In this document: in pieces, positions 52,445 through 64,000 of the stretch
Layout: each line of letters opens with the position of its first letter
How positions within the stretch are numbered: the first letter of the stretch is position 1
Assembly (NCBI GenBank): GCA_902619165.1
Contig: CACNDI010000003.1
Span: forward strand, 1-64,000
Length of the DNA: 64,000 nucleotides
Reading direction: 5' to 3'
Source: an uncultured Alphaproteobacteria bacterium
GTDB lineage: Bacteria; Pseudomonadota; Alphaproteobacteria; Rhodobacterales; Rhodobacteraceae
The notes under the pieces: model-generated
The model's input: only the letters and a program-made list of their open reading frames with translations
Told to the model about the DNA's origin: nothing
Databases searched by the model: none
Program-made: the position numbers and the translations under genes

Positions 52445-52978
52445 TTACTTTTTCTTTCCCTCTTTCGCAAAAATGTATTCACCTTTATACCGTATTCCTT
52501 TTCCCTTATAGGGCTCAGGGGACCTCCAAGCACGTATCTTTGCTGCCACCTCTCCCACAACCTGCTGATCTATACCTTCCACTTTGATCTCAGTAGGTTT
52601 TGCGCACGTTATTTTAACGTCATCTGGAATGTTAAAATCAACATCATGCGAATACCCCAAGGACAATTTAAGAACTTTTCCCTGGACAGCTGCCCTGTAA
52701 CCAACTCCGTTTATTTCAAGCTCTTTAGAAAACCCTGCATTAACGCCACGCACTATATTCGCTATCTGAGACCTAGACATGCCCCAAAGCTGGCGCGTTT
52801 CCTTATCAAGATCCTTCGGGGTCACGGTAATACACTTATCAACGATTTCCACCTTTAGTTTTTCTGAAAAATCAAAATGTCTTGAACCAAGAGCACCTTT
52901 AACCTCAATAGTACCTTCTTTAAGTTCCGCTTCAACTCCGCTAGGAATTTCAATTGGTTTTTTTCCTATCCTCGACAT
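52445..52978 (-). CDS. rplF: 50S ribosomal protein L6
   Basis: 177 residues. [20 protein letters not shown] start, [27 protein letters not shown] and the universal C-terminus [20 protein letters not shown]. Lies near the factor-binding site. Confidence 0.97.
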   Translation of the reverse strand: MSRIGKKPIEIPSGVEAELKEGTIEVKGALGSRHFDFSEKLKVEIVDKCITVTPKDLDKETRQLWGMSRSQIANIVRGVNAGFSKELEINGVGYRAAVQGKVLKLSLGYSHDVDFNIPDDVKITCAKPTEIKVEGIDQQVVGEVAAKIRAWRSPEPYKGKGIRYKGEYIFAKEGKKK

Positions 52979-52987
52979 GACCTATCC

Positions 52988-53386
52988 TTAAAAAACAGTA
53001 CATAAAACTTCGCCACCCACTCTGGATTGACGAGCTTTTGCATCCGACATAATTCCTTTAGAAGTAGACACAATTGCCACCCCCAAACCTTGTCGAACTT
53101 TTGGAAGGTTATCCACTCCTAGATACACCCTACGACCTGGGGTAGACACACGTTTGAGCTCTTTTATCACTGGCTCTCCATCAAAATATTTTAGGGCTAC
53201 CTTAATGTTATCTGCGCCTGACACATCTTTTTCGATTTCATAACTCCTGATGTAGCCTTCACTTTTTAACACTTCTAAAACCCACGCTCTCAACTTTGAG
53301 TTTGGTGTAAGAACGTATTGTTTTCGTCTCATTTGAGCGTTTCTAATTCTAGTTAACATATCCCCTAATGGATCAGTCATTGTCAT
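52988..53386 (-). CDS. rpsH: 30S ribosomal protein S8
   Basis: 132 residues. [20 protein letters not shown] start, and the C-terminal [20 protein letters not shown] with [10 protein letters not shown] end. AAGGAG is about 8 bases before the first ATG; a second ATG two codons later is possible. Primary 16S rRNA binder. Confidence 0.97.
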   Translation of the reverse strand: MTMTDPLGDMLTRIRNAQMRRKQYVLTPNSKLRAWVLEVLKSEGYIRSYEIEKDVSGADNIKVALKYFDGEPVIKELKRVSTPGRRVYLGVDNLPKVRQGLGVAIVSTSKGIMSDAKARQSRVGGEVLCTVF

Positions 53387-53398
53387 TTTGAATTCTCC

Positions 53399-53704
53399 TT
53401 ACCAGCTGGACTTAATCATACCGGGAATTTCGCCAGCAGAAGCAAGTTCTCGCAACGCTATTCTCGACATCTTAAGCTTCCTGTAATAGCCCTTGGGCCT
53501 TCCTGTGACTGCACACCGGTTATGTAATCTTGTGGGGCTCGAATTTCTTGGCAACTTAGCGAGTGCTAATCTTGCCTTAAATCGCTCCTCATTACTTAAC
53601 GAAGAGTCTTTAGATATTTTCTTGAGTTCTTCTCGCTTTTTCATAAACTTATTTACCAGTCGCTCGCGCTTTATCTGTCTATTCACCATAGAAACTTTTG
53701 CCAT
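53399..53704 (-). CDS. rpsN: 30S ribosomal protein S14, zinc-free long form
   Basis: 101 residues. [40 protein letters not shown] and [20 protein letters not shown]. It lacks the CxxC zinc pairs, so it is the C-minus S14 type usual for proteobacteria. Confidence 0.97.
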   Translation of the reverse strand: MAKVSMVNRQIKRERLVNKFMKKREELKKISKDSSLSNEERFKARLALAKLPRNSSPTRLHNRCAVTGRPKGYYRKLKMSRIALRELASAGEIPGMIKSSW

Positions 53705-53716
53705 AATTATTCTATC

Positions 53717-54268
53717 CTAATCTCTAAAAGGGAAATTAAATAAACCAAGTAAAAACTTAGCTTCATCATTTGACCTAGCTGTAGTGCATACCACAACATC
53801 AAGCCCCCAAATCTCGTCTACTTTATCAAAGTCGATTTCTGGAAATACTATGTGTTCTTTTATACCAAGTGCGTAATTGCCTCTACCATCAAAGCTTTTT
53901 GGCGATAATCCTCTAAAATCTCTTATTCTCGGCATAGCAACATTAATCAGTCGGTCAATAAACTCGTACATTCTGGATCTTCTTAGTGTGACTTTTGCAC
54001 CTAATTGCATGCCCTCTCTCACTTTAAAACCCGCAATAGATTTTTTTGCCTTTGTAAATACAGGTAACTGACCTGCAATGAGCATTAAGTCATTGTGTGC
54101 CGATTTAACTTTCTTAGTATCTGAAACGGCCTCTCCTATGCCCATATTTAATACTACTTTCTCTAGTTTTGGTATCATCAAGTCGTTCTTATATTTAAAT
54201 TGCTCTTTAAGACTTGATCTGAGTTTCTCGTTATACAGTTTTTCCAAACGAGGCTTATAATTATCCAT
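53717..54268 (-). CDS. rplE: 50S ribosomal protein L5
   Basis: 183 residues. [60 protein letters not shown] and [20 protein letters not shown]. Contacts 5S rRNA and P-site tRNA. Its start overlaps the rplX stop by 8 bases. Confidence 0.97.
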   Translation of the reverse strand: MDNYKPRLEKLYNEKLRSSLKEQFKYKNDLMIPKLEKVVLNMGIGEAVSDTKKVKSAHNDLMLIAGQLPVFTKAKKSIAGFKVREGMQLGAKVTLRRSRMYEFIDRLINVAMPRIRDFRGLSPKSFDGRGNYALGIKEHIVFPEIDFDKVDEIWGLDVVVCTTARSNDEAKFLLGLFNFPFRD

Positions 54269-54575
54269 CTATCACCTCCCCTGAGTTTTTCGCTATTCTA
54301 ACCTTTTTTCCATCTTTGACCACAAATCCAACTCTTGTTGCAACATCATTTTTGGGGTCAATCAAGGCAACATTTGATATATGCACTGGAGCGTTCTTCG
54401 GTACTCTTCCGCCTGCGCTATCTTTATTTTGCTTTTTATGCGTAATGACAGAGTTAACTCCCTCTATTACGACTTTATCTAATTTAGTGAGTACCTCTCT
54501 TACTTGACCTCGCTTACCTTTATCTTTTCCAGCAAGCACCACCACTGTATCACCTTTTTTAATTCTAGCGGCCAT
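54261..54575 (-). CDS. rplX: 50S ribosomal protein L24
   Basis: 104 residues. [20 protein letters not shown] (KOW motif), [20 protein letters not shown] and [20 protein letters not shown]. Assembly initiator of the 50S subunit. It overlaps rplN by one base and rplE by eight. Confidence 0.97.
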   Translation of the reverse strand: MAARIKKGDTVVVLAGKDKGKRGQVREVLTKLDKVVIEGVNSVITHKKQNKDSAGGRVPKNAPVHISNVALIDPKNDVATRVGFVVKDGKKVRIAKNSGEVIDG

Positions 54576-54943
54576 TATAAAACCTCCGGAGCTAATGATA
54601 CTATTTTCATAAACTTCTTCAATCTAAGTTCCCTTACAACAGGCCCAAATATTCTTGTTCCGATTGGCTCACCTGAATTGCTCAATAGCACTGCAGCATT
54701 AGTATCGAATTTAATCGAACTTCCGTCCTGTCTATGAATTTGCTTTGAGGTTCTGACAATGACAGCTCGCCTCACCTCACCTTTCTTGACTTTACCTCTT
54801 GGTATAGCTTCTTTTATAGTCACAACTATGACATCCCCAACTGAGGCGTATTTCCTTTTAGCGCCACCCAATACTTTTATGCATTGGACCCTCTTTGCTC
54901 CTGAGTTATCGGCAACGTCGAGGTTGCTCTGCATTTGTATCAT
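54575..54943 (-). CDS. rplN: 50S ribosomal protein L14
   Basis: 122 residues. [40 protein letters not shown] and [20 protein letters not shown] are the L14 signature. Located at the subunit interface. A 59-base gap separates it from rpsQ. Confidence 0.97.
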   Translation of the reverse strand: MIQMQSNLDVADNSGAKRVQCIKVLGGAKRKYASVGDVIVVTIKEAIPRGKVKKGEVRRAVIVRTSKQIHRQDGSSIKFDTNAAVLLSNSGEPIGTRIFGPVVRELRLKKFMKIVSLAPEVL

Positions 54944-55002
54944 TTTATTCTCCCGACCTTTAGGTTAACTTTACCCTGGTTTCGATTTATACTCTTAACT
55001 AC

Positions 55003-55230
55003 CTACTCTATAACTTCCCATCGTTTTGTTTTGGAAATAGGTAGGGTTTCTCGTATCTTTACTGTGTCTCCCAATTTGTAAGAGTTGTTATTACCATTTG
55101 CCCTATATTTTTTTGATCTTCTAATGGTTTTTTTAAGCACAGGATGTTTAAATCTTCTCTCAACTGAAACCGTCAATGTGTTTTGGTTTAAGGTGCTAAC
55201 TACTGTTCCTTGCAATACTCTTTTTGGCAT
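55003..55230 (-). CDS. rpsQ: 30S ribosomal protein S17
   Basis: 75 residues from ATG 55230 (GGAG about 6 bases upstream). [40 protein letters not shown] and [20 protein letters not shown] are typical. Binds 16S helix 11. Confidence 0.97.
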   Translation of the reverse strand: MPKRVLQGTVVSTLNQNTLTVSVERRFKHPVLKKTIRRSKKYRANGNNNSYKLGDTVKIRETLPISKTKRWEVIE

Positions 55231-55242
55231 CAAATTCTCCGA

Positions 55243-55437
55243 CTATACTTTCTCAACTTTTGAATTGAGCACCGTTAATATTCTAGCGATTGTCCGCCTG
55301 ACCAATCTAACTCTCGCTGTGTTTTCAAGCTGCCCACCTGCTTTTTGGAACCTAAGGTTAAACGATTCCTTTTTAAGCTTTTGAAGCTCTCCCTCTAGCT
55401 CCGCGATACTTTTATCCCTTATATCCTTAATCTTCAT
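55243..55437 (-). CDS. rpmC: 50S ribosomal protein L29
   Basis: 64 residues, two long helices: [58 protein letters not shown]. The central FNLRFQ motif is diagnostic. Near the exit tunnel. Confidence 0.96.
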   Translation of the reverse strand: MKIKDIRDKSIAELEGELQKLKKESFNLRFQKAGGQLENTARVRLVRRTIARILTVLNSKVEKV

Positions 55438-55461
55438 TGTCTTTCAAACCTCTTCCATATC

Positions 55462-55875
55462 CTACCAATCTTGTCTAGTAACAAACCTACACTTTACGGG
55501 AAGCTTCATTGCTGCCAACCGCAGGCCTTCCTTCGCTATTAACTCAGGTACGCCATCAACTTCAAACATAATTCTGCCTGGTTTAACCTTTGCCACCCAG
55601 CGGTCAACTGACCCTTTACCTTTACCCATTCTTACTTCTATAGGCTTAGCTGTTACTGGGACGTCGGGAAAAATTCTTATCCAAACTCTACCCTGTCTTT
55701 TCATGTGCCGCGTGAGAGCTCTACGAGCAGACTCAATTTGTCTTGCTGTAATTCTTTCTGGCTCCGTAGCTTTCAATGCGTAGTTACCAAAGTTGACCGT
55801 GTACCCACCTTTTGCCAATCCATGTATACGGCCCTTATGCTGTTTCCGGAACTTAGTTTTTTTTGGTTGTAACAT
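55462..55875 (-). CDS. rplP: 50S ribosomal protein L16
   Basis: 137 residues. [60 protein letters not shown] and [20 protein letters not shown]. Organises the A-site tRNA region. Two bases after rpsC. Confidence 0.97.
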   Translation of the reverse strand: MLQPKKTKFRKQHKGRIHGLAKGGYTVNFGNYALKATEPERITARQIESARRALTRHMKRQGRVWIRIFPDVPVTAKPIEVRMGKGKGSVDRWVAKVKPGRIMFEVDGVPELIAKEGLRLAAMKLPVKCRFVTRQDW

Positions 55876-55877
55876 TT

Positions 55878-56603
55878 TTAATTTGCTCTTTCCTGAGGCA
55901 TATTTGTGCTTTTCTGGGCTCTAGATGAACTTTCTTTTAATTCACTCAGCCTTCTATCTCTCGCAGATGGATCATGCTCCATTATGTCGCCCTTGAAAAT
56001 CCATACTTTTACACCAATTATCCCGTAGGCCGTGCTGCTCTCAGCGACACAGTAATCTATATCGGCTCTGAGTGTATGTCGTGGCACTCTTCCCTCAGAA
56101 TACCACTCAGTTCTAGCTATCTCTGCGCCTCCTAAACGGCCTGATATATCAACTCGTATGCCTAATGCACCCATACGCATAGCGTTTTGCACTGCTCTCT
56201 TCATCGCTCTTCTAAAAGATACTCTTCTTTCTAGCTGCTGAGCAATGCTTTCAGCTACAAGCGCTGCGTCGGTTTCCGGCTTTCTTACTTCCAAGACATT
56301 TAACAATAACTCACTATCAGTTAGTTTCGAAAGAGCTTTTCTCAAAGTTTCAATATCGGAACCTTTTTTACCTATAATTACGCCTGGCCTAGCAGCATGT
56401 ATTGTAACTCTACATTTTTTATGCGGCCTCTCTATAACAACTCTACTAATACCCGCTTGAGAACAATTAACTTTAACGTATTTACGAATTTCCAAATCTT
56501 GGTGTAGCAGCTCACCAAATTCACGTCTCCCGGCGAACCAGACGCTCTCCCACGTTCTATTGACCTGGAGTCTTAATCCTATAGGATTTATTTTCTGTCC
56601 CAT
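55878..56603 (-). CDS. rpsC: 30S ribosomal protein S3
   Basis: 241 residues. [20 protein letters not shown] start; KH domain with [21 protein letters not shown]-terminal GLGGAEIAR-type stretch (here [20 protein letters not shown]) and [20 protein letters not shown]. Forms the mRNA entry and helicase site with S4 and S5. Confidence 0.97.
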   Translation of the reverse strand: MGQKINPIGLRLQVNRTWESVWFAGRREFGELLHQDLEIRKYVKVNCSQAGISRVVIERPHKKCRVTIHAARPGVIIGKKGSDIETLRKALSKLTDSELLLNVLEVRKPETDAALVAESIAQQLERRVSFRRAMKRAVQNAMRMGALGIRVDISGRLGGAEIARTEWYSEGRVPRHTLRADIDYCVAESSTAYGIIGVKVWIFKGDIMEHDPSARDRRLSELKESSSRAQKSTNMPQERAN

Positions 56604-56608
56604 GGGCT

Positions 56609-56989
56609 TTATTCCTCTTCTTTATTCTGTCTAACTACTATTGTTATTTGGCTGAAAGGCTTCAGTATTCTTCCATAACGGCCTCTTGCGCGTGGCCTTC
56701 CTCTCTTGAGCACCATGTTCTTTCCAACATAAGCACTTTGGACAATGAGCTCGTCTACATCAAGCCCGTGGTTATTTTCTGCATTTGCTATGGCGCTTTG
56801 TAGACAATTTGACACTTCTTTTGCTACGCGCTTCTTTGAAAATCTTAGGTCAGACAGCGCTTTTGCTACCGGCTTATTTCTTATAAGCTGAGCAACTAAG
56901 TTGAGCTTTTGTGGACTTGTCTTGATCATTCTAAGCTTAGCCATAGCTTCGTTTTCTTCAACTCTTCGACCATTCTTTTCCTTTGACAT
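56609..56989 (-). CDS. rplV: 50S ribosomal protein L22
   Basis: 126 residues from ATG 56989, five bases after the rpsS stop, with GAGG about 10 bases upstream; a longer in-frame extension upstream overlaps rpsS and is not needed. [20 protein letters not shown] start of the conserved domain, [40 protein letters not shown]. Lines the exit tunnel. Confidence 0.96.
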   Translation of the reverse strand: MSKEKNGRRVEENEAMAKLRMIKTSPQKLNLVAQLIRNKPVAKALSDLRFSKKRVAKEVSNCLQSAIANAENNHGLDVDELIVQSAYVGKNMVLKRGRPRARGRYGRILKPFSQITIVVRQNKEEE

Positions 56990-56993
56990 CGAT

Positions 56994-57272
56994 TTATTTC
57001 CTCTTAGCTTTTTTGTCGGCCGCATGACCATAATAAGTTCGAGTTGGGCTATACTCGCCCAGTTTTTGTCCTATCATCTCCTCCGAAACCATCACTGGTA
57101 TGTGCTTACGTCCGTTGTAAACACCGAATGTTAATCCGACAAACTGCGGCAATATCGTTGACCTGCGGGACCAAGTCTTTATTACCTCTTTACTACCTTT
57201 TTCTCTAACAAGCTCAGCTTTTTTAAGAAGATGGGAATCAACAAATGGTCCTTTCCACGCAGATCTAGCCAT
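56994..57272 (-). CDS. rpsS: 30S ribosomal protein S19
   Basis: 92 residues. [60 protein letters not shown] and [20 protein letters not shown]. Head of the 30S subunit. Two bases after rplB. Confidence 0.97.
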   Translation of the reverse strand: MARSAWKGPFVDSHLLKKAELVREKGSKEVIKTWSRRSTILPQFVGLTFGVYNGRKHIPVMVSEEMIGQKLGEYSPTRTYYGHAADKKAKRK

Positions 57273-57273
57273 A

Positions 57274-58116
57274 TTATCTTCTTCCTTTCTTCTTTAAATG
57301 TCGTGAACGTATGATGTACTTGTCAGTATCTTTGTTTGACCGAGTTTTGGCTCCCTTGGTAGGCTTTCCCCAAGGCGTAACAGGGTGTCTTCCGCCAGAC
57401 GTTCTACCCTCTCCTCCACCGTGAGGGTGATCAATTGGGTTCATTACAACGCCGCGGACAGTTGGCCTTCTCCCTAGATATCTTGATCTACCGGCTTTTC
57501 CAAGATTTTGATTAGAATTGTCTGGATTAGAAACCGCTCCAACTGTAGCCCTGCACTCTTGTCTAACAACTCTTACCTCTCCAGAAGACAATCGCAATTG
57601 GGCATACCCTCCATCTCTGCCAATAAACTGCGCATAAGCGCCAGCAGATCTTGCAATTTGTCCACCTTTACCTTGCTTAAACTCTATGTTGTGCACTATC
57701 GTTCCCACGGGCATACTTGAAAAGGGCATAGCATTCCCAGGCTTTACATCAGCTTTTTCTGCAGATATTACAGTGTCTCCGGCCTTAAGCCGCTGAGGGG
57801 CTAAAATATAAGATTTCTGTTTGTCCTCATAAACAATTAATGCGATGAAGGCGGATCGATTTGGATCATATTCAATTCTTTCCACTGTTGCGCTAATACC
57901 AGTTTTCGAGCGTTTAAAGTCTATTTCCCTATATAGCCTTTTTGCCCCACCTCCTTGATGCCTAACCGTGATACGTCCTAAGTTATTACGCCCACCCTTT
58001 TTTGTTAAACCCCTTGTAAGGGTTTTTTCGGGCTTTCCCTTCCACAATTCTGATTTATCAACTAACACAAGGCCCCTTTGCCCTGGTGATGTTGGTTTAT
58101 AATTCTTTAGCGCCAT
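57274..58116 (-). CDS. rplB: 50S ribosomal protein L2
   Basis: 280 residues. [20 protein letters not shown] start, [20 protein letters not shown]-type stretch (here [20 protein letters not shown]), and the C-terminal [20 protein letters not shown] with the conserved His. Contacts the peptidyl-transferase centre. Confidence 0.97.
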   Translation of the reverse strand: MALKNYKPTSPGQRGLVLVDKSELWKGKPEKTLTRGLTKKGGRNNLGRITVRHQGGGAKRLYREIDFKRSKTGISATVERIEYDPNRSAFIALIVYEDKQKSYILAPQRLKAGDTVISAEKADVKPGNAMPFSSMPVGTIVHNIEFKQGKGGQIARSAGAYAQFIGRDGGYAQLRLSSGEVRVVRQECRATVGAVSNPDNSNQNLGKAGRSRYLGRRPTVRGVVMNPIDHPHGGGEGRTSGGRHPVTPWGKPTKGAKTRSNKDTDKYIIRSRHLKKKGRR

Positions 58117-58137
58117 CTTTCCTACCTTAATACCAAC

Positions 58138-58425
58138 TCAAAGACCAGAAGTAACATCTATCGTGTTACCTTCTTCAAGCATCACATATGCTCTTTTTAC
58201 ATCTCTCTGCTTTCCTATTTGACCACGAAAGCGTTTTCTCTTGCCTTTTGTTATACTCGTATTTACAGCCTTGACTTTAACTTTGAAAAGTTCCTCTATT
58301 GCCCGTTTAATCTCAGCTTTACTTGATTTCATAGCAACTTCAAAGACCACGCCGCCTACCTCGGAGGTTAATGTTGCCTTTTCAGTTATTATTGGACAAC
58401 GGACTATATCATAGTTATTTTTCAT
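58138..58425 (-). CDS. rplW: 50S ribosomal protein L23
   Basis: 95 residues. [60 protein letters not shown]. Docking site of trigger factor and SRP at the tunnel exit. ATG overlaps the rplD stop by 4 bases. Confidence 0.97.
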   Translation of the reverse strand: MKNNYDIVRCPIITEKATLTSEVGGVVFEVAMKSSKAEIKRAIEELFKVKVKAVNTSITKGKRKRFRGQIGKQRDVKRAYVMLEEGNTIDVTSGL

Positions 58426-59042
58426 TGAAGCTTTTCCTCCAAGTGCTTAAGCGCAGCCGAGGTTATCAGCAATTGATCTTTCTTCAGGATATCGTAAACG
58501 TTTATTCCATTAACGCTCAAAACATCCCTATTTGCGAGCCGCTTAGTAAACCTTGCTAGGTCTTTAGCCTTTTCTTGATCGTCTATAATCAAGAGGCTTT
58601 GCCAACCATACTTATCAAAGATTTTGACTAAATCCTTTGTTTTTTTAAAATTAACCTTTATTTCGTCAACAAATACTACCTTGCCTAAGGAAACTTTACT
58701 TGAAAGAGCATGCTTTATTCCTAGCTTCCTAAATTTTTTGTTAAGGTTGTGGCTGTGACTTCTTGGCTTCGGCCCTTTGTATACCCCTCCTTTTCTAAAA
58801 ATTGGAGCGTTTTTGTCACCATGCCTAGCTCCGCCAGTACCTTTTTGCCTATAGATCTTCGATTTGGAGTAACTCCCTTCAGATCTTGTTTTTACTGAGT
58901 GACTTCCCTGTTGTCTTCTCGCTAATTGCCACCTCACGACCCTGTTAAGAATATCTTTTCTTGGCTCTAAAGAAAAAATTCCATCTGACAGTGTTACCGC
59001 TTTTGCCTTACCTGTATCTATGTCAAGTAGCTCAGCTTTCAT
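58422..59042 (-). CDS. rplD: 50S ribosomal protein L4
   Basis: 206 residues. [20 protein letters not shown] (loop reaching the tunnel), [40 protein letters not shown], and C-terminal [15 protein letters not shown]-type end (here [20 protein letters not shown]). In gammaproteobacteria L4 also represses its operon; not shown here. Overlaps rplC by 11 bases. Confidence 0.97.
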   Translation of the reverse strand: MKAELLDIDTGKAKAVTLSDGIFSLEPRKDILNRVVRWQLARRQQGSHSVKTRSEGSYSKSKIYRQKGTGGARHGDKNAPIFRKGGVYKGPKPRSHSHNLNKKFRKLGIKHALSSKVSLGKVVFVDEIKVNFKKTKDLVKIFDKYGWQSLLIIDDQEKAKDLARFTKRLANRDVLSVNGINVYDILKKDQLLITSAALKHLEEKLQ

Positions 59043-59808
59043 TATCTTTTACCTTCTCTTCTACATTGCTCTCATCTACAGGTGTAGTAACTACAGCTTC
59101 CTTTTCTAGGTCCGTTTCATTATCCTCTATAATGGTATCTTTAATAGCTGCAGGTATGGGTGCCTCCTTATTTAAAGGTTTTTTTACTGCATCGGATATG
59201 GTTACCCAACCACCTTTAGCACCGGGAACCGCCCCCCTAACTAATATTAATCCAGCTTCTTCATCAGTGCTCACAACCTCTAAATTCTGTGTCGTAACTT
59301 TTCTCGAACCCATATGACCCGCCATTTTTTTTCCTTTGAATACCCTTCCCGGATCTTGACACTGCCCCGTTGAACCATGGGACCTGTGGGAAATTGAAAC
59401 ACCATGACTAGCCCTAAGTCCTCCAAAATTGTGCCTTTTCATCGCACCAGCAAATCCCTTACCAATGGAAATACCAGACACATCAACCAGCTGGCCTTCA
59501 ACATAGTGGTTTGCAGTGATTTGTGAGCCGACCTCTATTAAGTTTTCGCTTGAGACTCTAAATTCCTTTAGAACCCTCTTTACCTCGACTTTTGAGGCTG
59601 CAAAATAGCTCCTCATGGGTTTACTAATACTTTTTGCTTTAGCCAATCCCGATCCTAACTGAACAGCTGTATATCCGTCTTTCTCCATTGTCCGTCTAGC
59701 TACGACCTTTAGATCGTCTAACATAAGAACAGTAACAGGCACTTGTCTTCCATCTTCGTTAAAAATCCGAGACATTCCTATTTTCTTTGCGATAACGCCC
59801 GTACGCAT
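59032..59808 (-). CDS. rplC: 50S ribosomal protein L3 with acidic C-terminal extension
   Basis: 258 residues. [20 protein letters not shown] start, [40 protein letters not shown] with the methylatable Gln, and [20 protein letters not shown]. After the normal end near residue 210 there are about 45 acidic, low-complexity residues ([20 protein letters not shown]), an extension seen variably in alphaproteobacteria. Confidence 0.97.
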   Translation of the reverse strand: MRTGVIAKKIGMSRIFNEDGRQVPVTVLMLDDLKVVARRTMEKDGYTAVQLGSGLAKAKSISKPMRSYFAASKVEVKRVLKEFRVSSENLIEVGSQITANHYVEGQLVDVSGISIGKGFAGAMKRHNFGGLRASHGVSISHRSHGSTGQCQDPGRVFKGKKMAGHMGSRKVTTQNLEVVSTDEEAGLILVRGAVPGAKGGWVTISDAVKKPLNKEAPIPAAIKDTIIEDNETDLEKEAVVTTPVDESNVEEKVKDNES

Positions 59809-59831
59809 ACGTTTGTTGCTCCTTATTTACT

Positions 59832-60140
59832 TCAAAGTTTAATTTCTACGTCGACGCCTGCCGCTAAGTCAAGCTTCATAAGGGCATCAACAGTTTGCGG
59901 GGTAGGGTCCACAATATCCAAAAGTCGTTTGTGTGTTCGCATCTCGAATTGCTCTCTACTTTTTTTGTCTATATGTGGACTTCTAAGAACTGTATACCTC
60001 TCTATTTTATTTGGTAAGGGTATGGGACCACGCACTTGCGCACCTGTGCGCTTTGCTGTTGACACAATCTCCTGCGTGCTGGTATCTAGCACTCTGTAGT
60101 CAAATGCCTTCAACCTTATTCGTATACTTTGGTTTTGCAT
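59832..60140 (-). CDS. rpsJ: 30S ribosomal protein S10 / NusE
   Basis: 102 residues. [40 protein letters not shown] and [20 protein letters not shown]. Also acts in antitermination as NusE. Thirteen bases after tuf, the arrangement of merged str-S10 operons. Confidence 0.97.
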   Translation of the reverse strand: MQNQSIRIRLKAFDYRVLDTSTQEIVSTAKRTGAQVRGPIPLPNKIERYTVLRSPHIDKKSREQFEMRTHKRLLDIVDPTPQTVDALMKLDLAAGVDVEIKL

Positions 60141-60153
60141 CTATACCTTCTCT

Positions 60154-61329
60154 TTACTTTATTATTTTAGATACAACACCCGCGCCGACTGTCCTACCGC
60201 CTTCTCTGATTGCAAATCTCAGTTTCTCTTCCATAGCTATTGGAGCAATTAATTCAACTTCAAACTTGAGATTGTCTCCTGGCATGACCATCTCCGTTCC
60301 AGAAGGAAGCTGAACAGTTCCAGTGACATCTGTAGTTCGGAAATAAAATTGCGGTCTGTAATTACCAAAAAAGGGTGTATGCCTGCCCCCTTCATCCTTG
60401 GTAAGAATGTAAGCCTCTGCTTCAAATTTAGTATGAGGCGTAACGGATCCAGGTTTAACGAGACATTGTCCACGTTCAACGCCATCGCGTTCGGTGCCTC
60501 TAAGTAGCGCACCAATGTTGTCTCCTGCTTCACCTCTGTCAAGCAACTTTCTAAACATCTCAACACCAGTACAAACTGTTTTGGTAGTATCTCTGATACC
60601 TACTATCTCAATTTCATCTCCATTGTTAATCACACCACGCTCTACACGTCCAGTAACAACGGTCCCACGACCGGAAATCGAAAATACATCTTCAATGGGC
60701 ATAAGAAATGGCTGATCGATAGGCCTATCAGGCGTTGGTATAGACTCATCTACCGCTTTCATTAGCTCAGCGATCTTATTAGCGCCAATCTCTTCGTCTC
60801 TATCTTCCAAAGCAGCCAAAGCAGAACCAGAGATTATAGGAATATCATCTCCTGGGAACTCATAAGATGAAAGTAGTTCTCTAACTTCCATTTCAACTAA
60901 TTCTAATAATTCGGGATCATCTACCTGATCAACTTTGTTCAAAAAAACGACGAGTGCAGGAACACCAACTTGTCTTGCTAGCAAGATGTGCTCTCTTGTT
61001 TGCGGCATTGGACCGTCAGCGGCGTTAACAACTAAAATGGCTCCGTCCATTTGTGCGGCTCCAGTAATCATATTCTTTACATAATCGGCGTGGCCGGGGC
61101 AATCTACATGCGCATAATGCCTCGCATCTGTCTCGTATTCTACATGAGCAGTCGAGATAGTTATTCCCCTAGCTTTTTCCTCAGGAGCATTATCGATTTG
61201 GTCATATGCTCTAAAGTCACCAAACTGCTTGGTTATCGCTGCCGTGAGGGTGGTTTTCCCATGGTCAACATGTCCTATCGTTCCAACGTTGACGTGAGGT
61301 TTATTTCGTTCGAATTTTTCTTTTGCCAT
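60154..61329 (-). CDS. tuf: Elongation factor Tu
   Basis: 391 residues. [18 protein letters not shown] (G1), RGITIS (G2), DCPGHADYV (G3), NKVDQVDD (G4) and SGSALAAL (G5), then domains II and III ([37 protein letters not shown]). Delivers aminoacyl-tRNA. Only one tuf copy is seen in this window. Confidence 0.98.
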   Translation of the reverse strand: MAKEKFERNKPHVNVGTIGHVDHGKTTLTAAITKQFGDFRAYDQIDNAPEEKARGITISTAHVEYETDARHYAHVDCPGHADYVKNMITGAAQMDGAILVVNAADGPMPQTREHILLARQVGVPALVVFLNKVDQVDDPELLELVEMEVRELLSSYEFPGDDIPIISGSALAALEDRDEEIGANKIAELMKAVDESIPTPDRPIDQPFLMPIEDVFSISGRGTVVTGRVERGVINNGDEIEIVGIRDTTKTVCTGVEMFRKLLDRGEAGDNIGALLRGTERDGVERGQCLVKPGSVTPHTKFEAEAYILTKDEGGRHTPFFGNYRPQFYFRTTDVTGTVQLPSGTEMVMPGDNLKFEVELIAPIAMEEKLRFAIREGGRTVGAGVVSKIIK

Positions 61330-61364
61330 TTTTTTCTCCTCTTCTCTAGAATTCCTTTTTAAAC

Positions 61365-63482
61365 CTATGCAAACTTGGCTTGTATTTCTTCAGAAATATT
61401 TGATGGAACCGCTTCATATTTCTCAAAAATCATTGTAAACTGAGCCCTTCCTGACGACATAGATCTTAAATTATTTATGTAACCAAACATATTAGCGAGT
61501 GGCACAAGTGCGTTGACTACTATGGCGTTTCCTCTCGTTTCCTGTCCGGTAACCATGCCACGACGAGATGTCAGATCGCCTATAATATTACCTGTATACT
61601 CATCAGGCGTCACTACTTCAACTTTCATTATGGGTTCTAGCAGCTTTGCTCCTGCCTTTTTCAATCCGTCTCTCATGGCTGCTCTCGAAGCGATCTCGAA
61701 TGCCAATACACTTGAGTCGACATCGTGTTGAGCACCATCAATCAATGCCACCTTGAAGTCGATTACAGGGAACCCGGCTAAAGGCCCACTATCCATTACA
61801 GATTGTATTCCTTTTTCTACTCCAGGTATATATTCCTTTGGTACTGCTCCACCTACTATCTTACTTTCAAACGAGTAACCTTCACCAGGATCAGTTGGAG
61901 AAATGATTAACTTTACTCGTGCGAATTGACCGGCTCCGCCAGACTGCTTTTTATGGGTGTAATCAATTTCAGCTTCATTACTAACTGTCTCTCTATAAGC
62001 AACCTGAGGCGCGCCTATATTTGCTTCAACTTTGAACTCTCTCTTTAGCCTATCAACTAGAATATCTAGATGTAGTTCACCCATGCCTTTCATTATTGTC
62101 TGCCCAGACTCTAGATCCGTTTCAACTCTAAAAGATGGATCTTCTGCAGCCAATCTCTGCAGCCCAGCTGACATTTTCTCTTGGTCATTCTTAGTTTTGG
62201 GTTCAACTGCAATCTCGATTACAGGATCTGGAAACGTCATGGTTTCCAAAACAACCGGTTTAACTGTGTCGCATATAGTGTCTCCTGTTGTTGTGTCTTT
62301 TAGGCCCGCTAGAGCAATTATGTCACCAGCATAGGCTTCATCAATCTCTTCTCTATTATTAGAGTGCATCATCATCATACGCCCAACACGTTCCTTTTTA
62401 CCTTTTGTAGAATTTAAAAAACTATCTCCTTTTTTTATTACCCCCGAATATATGCGTGTAAAGGTTAGTGATCCAACAAATGGATCGTTCATTATCTTAA
62501 ATGCTAGTCCAGAAAAAGGCTGACTATCGTCTGCTGATCTCTCTATATCTCTAACTTCGTTTTCGTCCCCTGGCTTAAATCCCATGTATGCAGGTACGTC
62601 TAAAGGGCCAGGCAAATAGTCAATAACTGCATTTAGCAAAGGCTGCACTCCCTTGTTCTTAAAGGCAGATCCACAAAGGACGGGCACAAAAGCCATACTG
62701 AGAGTACCTTTTCGCAAAAGATCTCGCAGGGTCAATTCACTTGGCTCTTCTCCTTCAAGATATTGTTCCATTACCGCATCATCCATCTCCACAGCTATTT
62801 CAATCATCTCTCCCCTGTACTTTTCAGCAGTTTCGATCAAATCAGGTCTAATATCTTGACATGTCCAACTGGCTCCCAGATCTTCTCCAGCCCAGGTCCA
62901 TTCCTTCATAGTGACAAGGTCAATTATTCCTTCTAGATTAGTTTCTGAACCAATGGGTAATTGTATCGGACATGGAGTAGCCCCTGTTCTATCTTTTATC
63001 ATTTTCACACACTGAAAGTAGTCAGCGCCTATCTTGTCCATTTTGTTCACAAACACTATTCGGGGGACTTTGTATCTATCGGCCTGTCTCCATACAGTCT
63101 CAGTCTGAGGCTCGACTCCAGCGTTGGCATCCAATACACAAACTGCTCCATCCAAAACAGCAAGGGATCTTTCAACTTCTATCGTAAAGTCAACGTGCCC
63201 CGGAGTATCAATTATATTAAACCGATGTTTTGGCGATAGTGGCTTTTCACCATCCTCTGTTCTCTCCCAAAATGTTGTTGTAGCAGCTGAGGTAATCGTT
63301 ATTCCTCTTTCTTGTTCCTGCTCCATCCAATCCATTGTTGCGGCTCCGTCGTGAACTTCTCCGATCTTATGAGACTTTCCCGTGTAGTAGAGTATTCTCT
63401 CGGTACATGTAGTCTTTCCGGCATCAATATGAGCCATGATACCGAAGTTTCTGTAAAGATTTAAAGTATATTCTCTAGACAT
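61365..63482 (-). CDS. fusA: Elongation factor G
   Basis: 705 residues, full length. [19 protein letters not shown] (G1), [12 protein letters not shown] (G2), DTPGHVDF (G3), [10 protein letters not shown] (G4); domains II to V with [20 protein letters not shown]-type domain IV (here [20 protein letters not shown]) and [20 protein letters not shown]. Catalyses translocation. Confidence 0.98.
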   Translation of the reverse strand: MSREYTLNLYRNFGIMAHIDAGKTTCTERILYYTGKSHKIGEVHDGAATMDWMEQEQERGITITSAATTTFWERTEDGEKPLSPKHRFNIIDTPGHVDFTIEVERSLAVLDGAVCVLDANAGVEPQTETVWRQADRYKVPRIVFVNKMDKIGADYFQCVKMIKDRTGATPCPIQLPIGSETNLEGIIDLVTMKEWTWAGEDLGASWTCQDIRPDLIETAEKYRGEMIEIAVEMDDAVMEQYLEGEEPSELTLRDLLRKGTLSMAFVPVLCGSAFKNKGVQPLLNAVIDYLPGPLDVPAYMGFKPGDENEVRDIERSADDSQPFSGLAFKIMNDPFVGSLTFTRIYSGVIKKGDSFLNSTKGKKERVGRMMMMHSNNREEIDEAYAGDIIALAGLKDTTTGDTICDTVKPVVLETMTFPDPVIEIAVEPKTKNDQEKMSAGLQRLAAEDPSFRVETDLESGQTIMKGMGELHLDILVDRLKREFKVEANIGAPQVAYRETVSNEAEIDYTHKKQSGGAGQFARVKLIISPTDPGEGYSFESKIVGGAVPKEYIPGVEKGIQSVMDSGPLAGFPVIDFKVALIDGAQHDVDSSVLAFEIASRAAMRDGLKKAGAKLLEPIMKVEVVTPDEYTGNIIGDLTSRRGMVTGQETRGNAIVVNALVPLANMFGYINNLRSMSSGRAQFTMIFEKYEAVPSNISEEIQAKFA

Positions 63483-63498
63483 ATTTATTTCTCTTCCG

Positions 63499-64000
<502 letters not shown>

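Overview
The window reads as chromosome of a low-GC, probably marine, alphaproteobacterium. The lineage call rests on adk lying between secY and rpsM in the ribosomal cluster, an ATP12-type F1 assembly chaperone, the aapJQMP general L-amino acid transporter, and the gene orders rpmH-rnpA-yidD-yidC-engB-argB and glmS/rpmB/lepA. Species is not resolvable by eye. The standard genetic code is used.

Positions 1-17.6 kb form an accessory island abutting the 3' end of glmS. Its cargo is small single-domain genes: three ABM/Dabb-like ferredoxin-fold proteins and relics of two more, VOC, two DsrE-like copies, cupin, NTF2-like, GST, MORN and YwqK repeat proteins, secreted and small membrane proteins. 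A serine recombinase lies among them. Between the genes are recurring pieces: (i) five degenerate copies of the last codons of glmS (…TVTVE-stop), all oriented as glmS itself; (ii) the severed last ~14 codons of an outer-membrane beta-barrel gene (LQSDRVSVSVGMRF-stop), five copies counting both arms of one palindrome; (iii) six broken copies of a ~90-codon helix-turn-helix reading frame related in look to the C-terminal part of serine recombinases; (iv) 3' tails of other genes. Four blocks repeat one architecture, barrel tail > co-oriented cargo > convergent HTH relic, and one of these is inverted. I interpret this as an accretion island built by repeated integration at a glmS-end attachment site. 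It is the most interesting content of the window.

From 17.6 to 33 kb come glmS, rpmB and lepA; a lipoprotein, a CIA30-like and a YtoQ-like gene; an aldo/keto reductase, an MFS and a DMT transporter; and an enoyl-CoA hydratase. A tightly packed seven-gene operon follows (NTF2-like, CitE-like lyase, beta-lactamase-like, ElyC-like, BLUF photoreceptor, small membrane protein, AEC transporter). A relic fuses the ends of a type I secretion adaptor and an RTX protease.

From 33 to 46.5 kb lie an ABC-F ATPase, tRNA-Arg(ACG), rpmH-rnpA-yidD-yidC-engB-argB, a frameshifted ferredoxin-like gene, aapJQMP, the ATP12 chaperone and an RluA-family pseudouridine synthase. From 46.5 kb to the end is the merged str-S10-spc-alpha cluster on the minus strand, from the 3' end of rpsL through rpsG, fusA, tuf, rpsJ and on to rplQ. 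rpmD (59 codons) and rpmH (44 codons) are annotated from the sequence.
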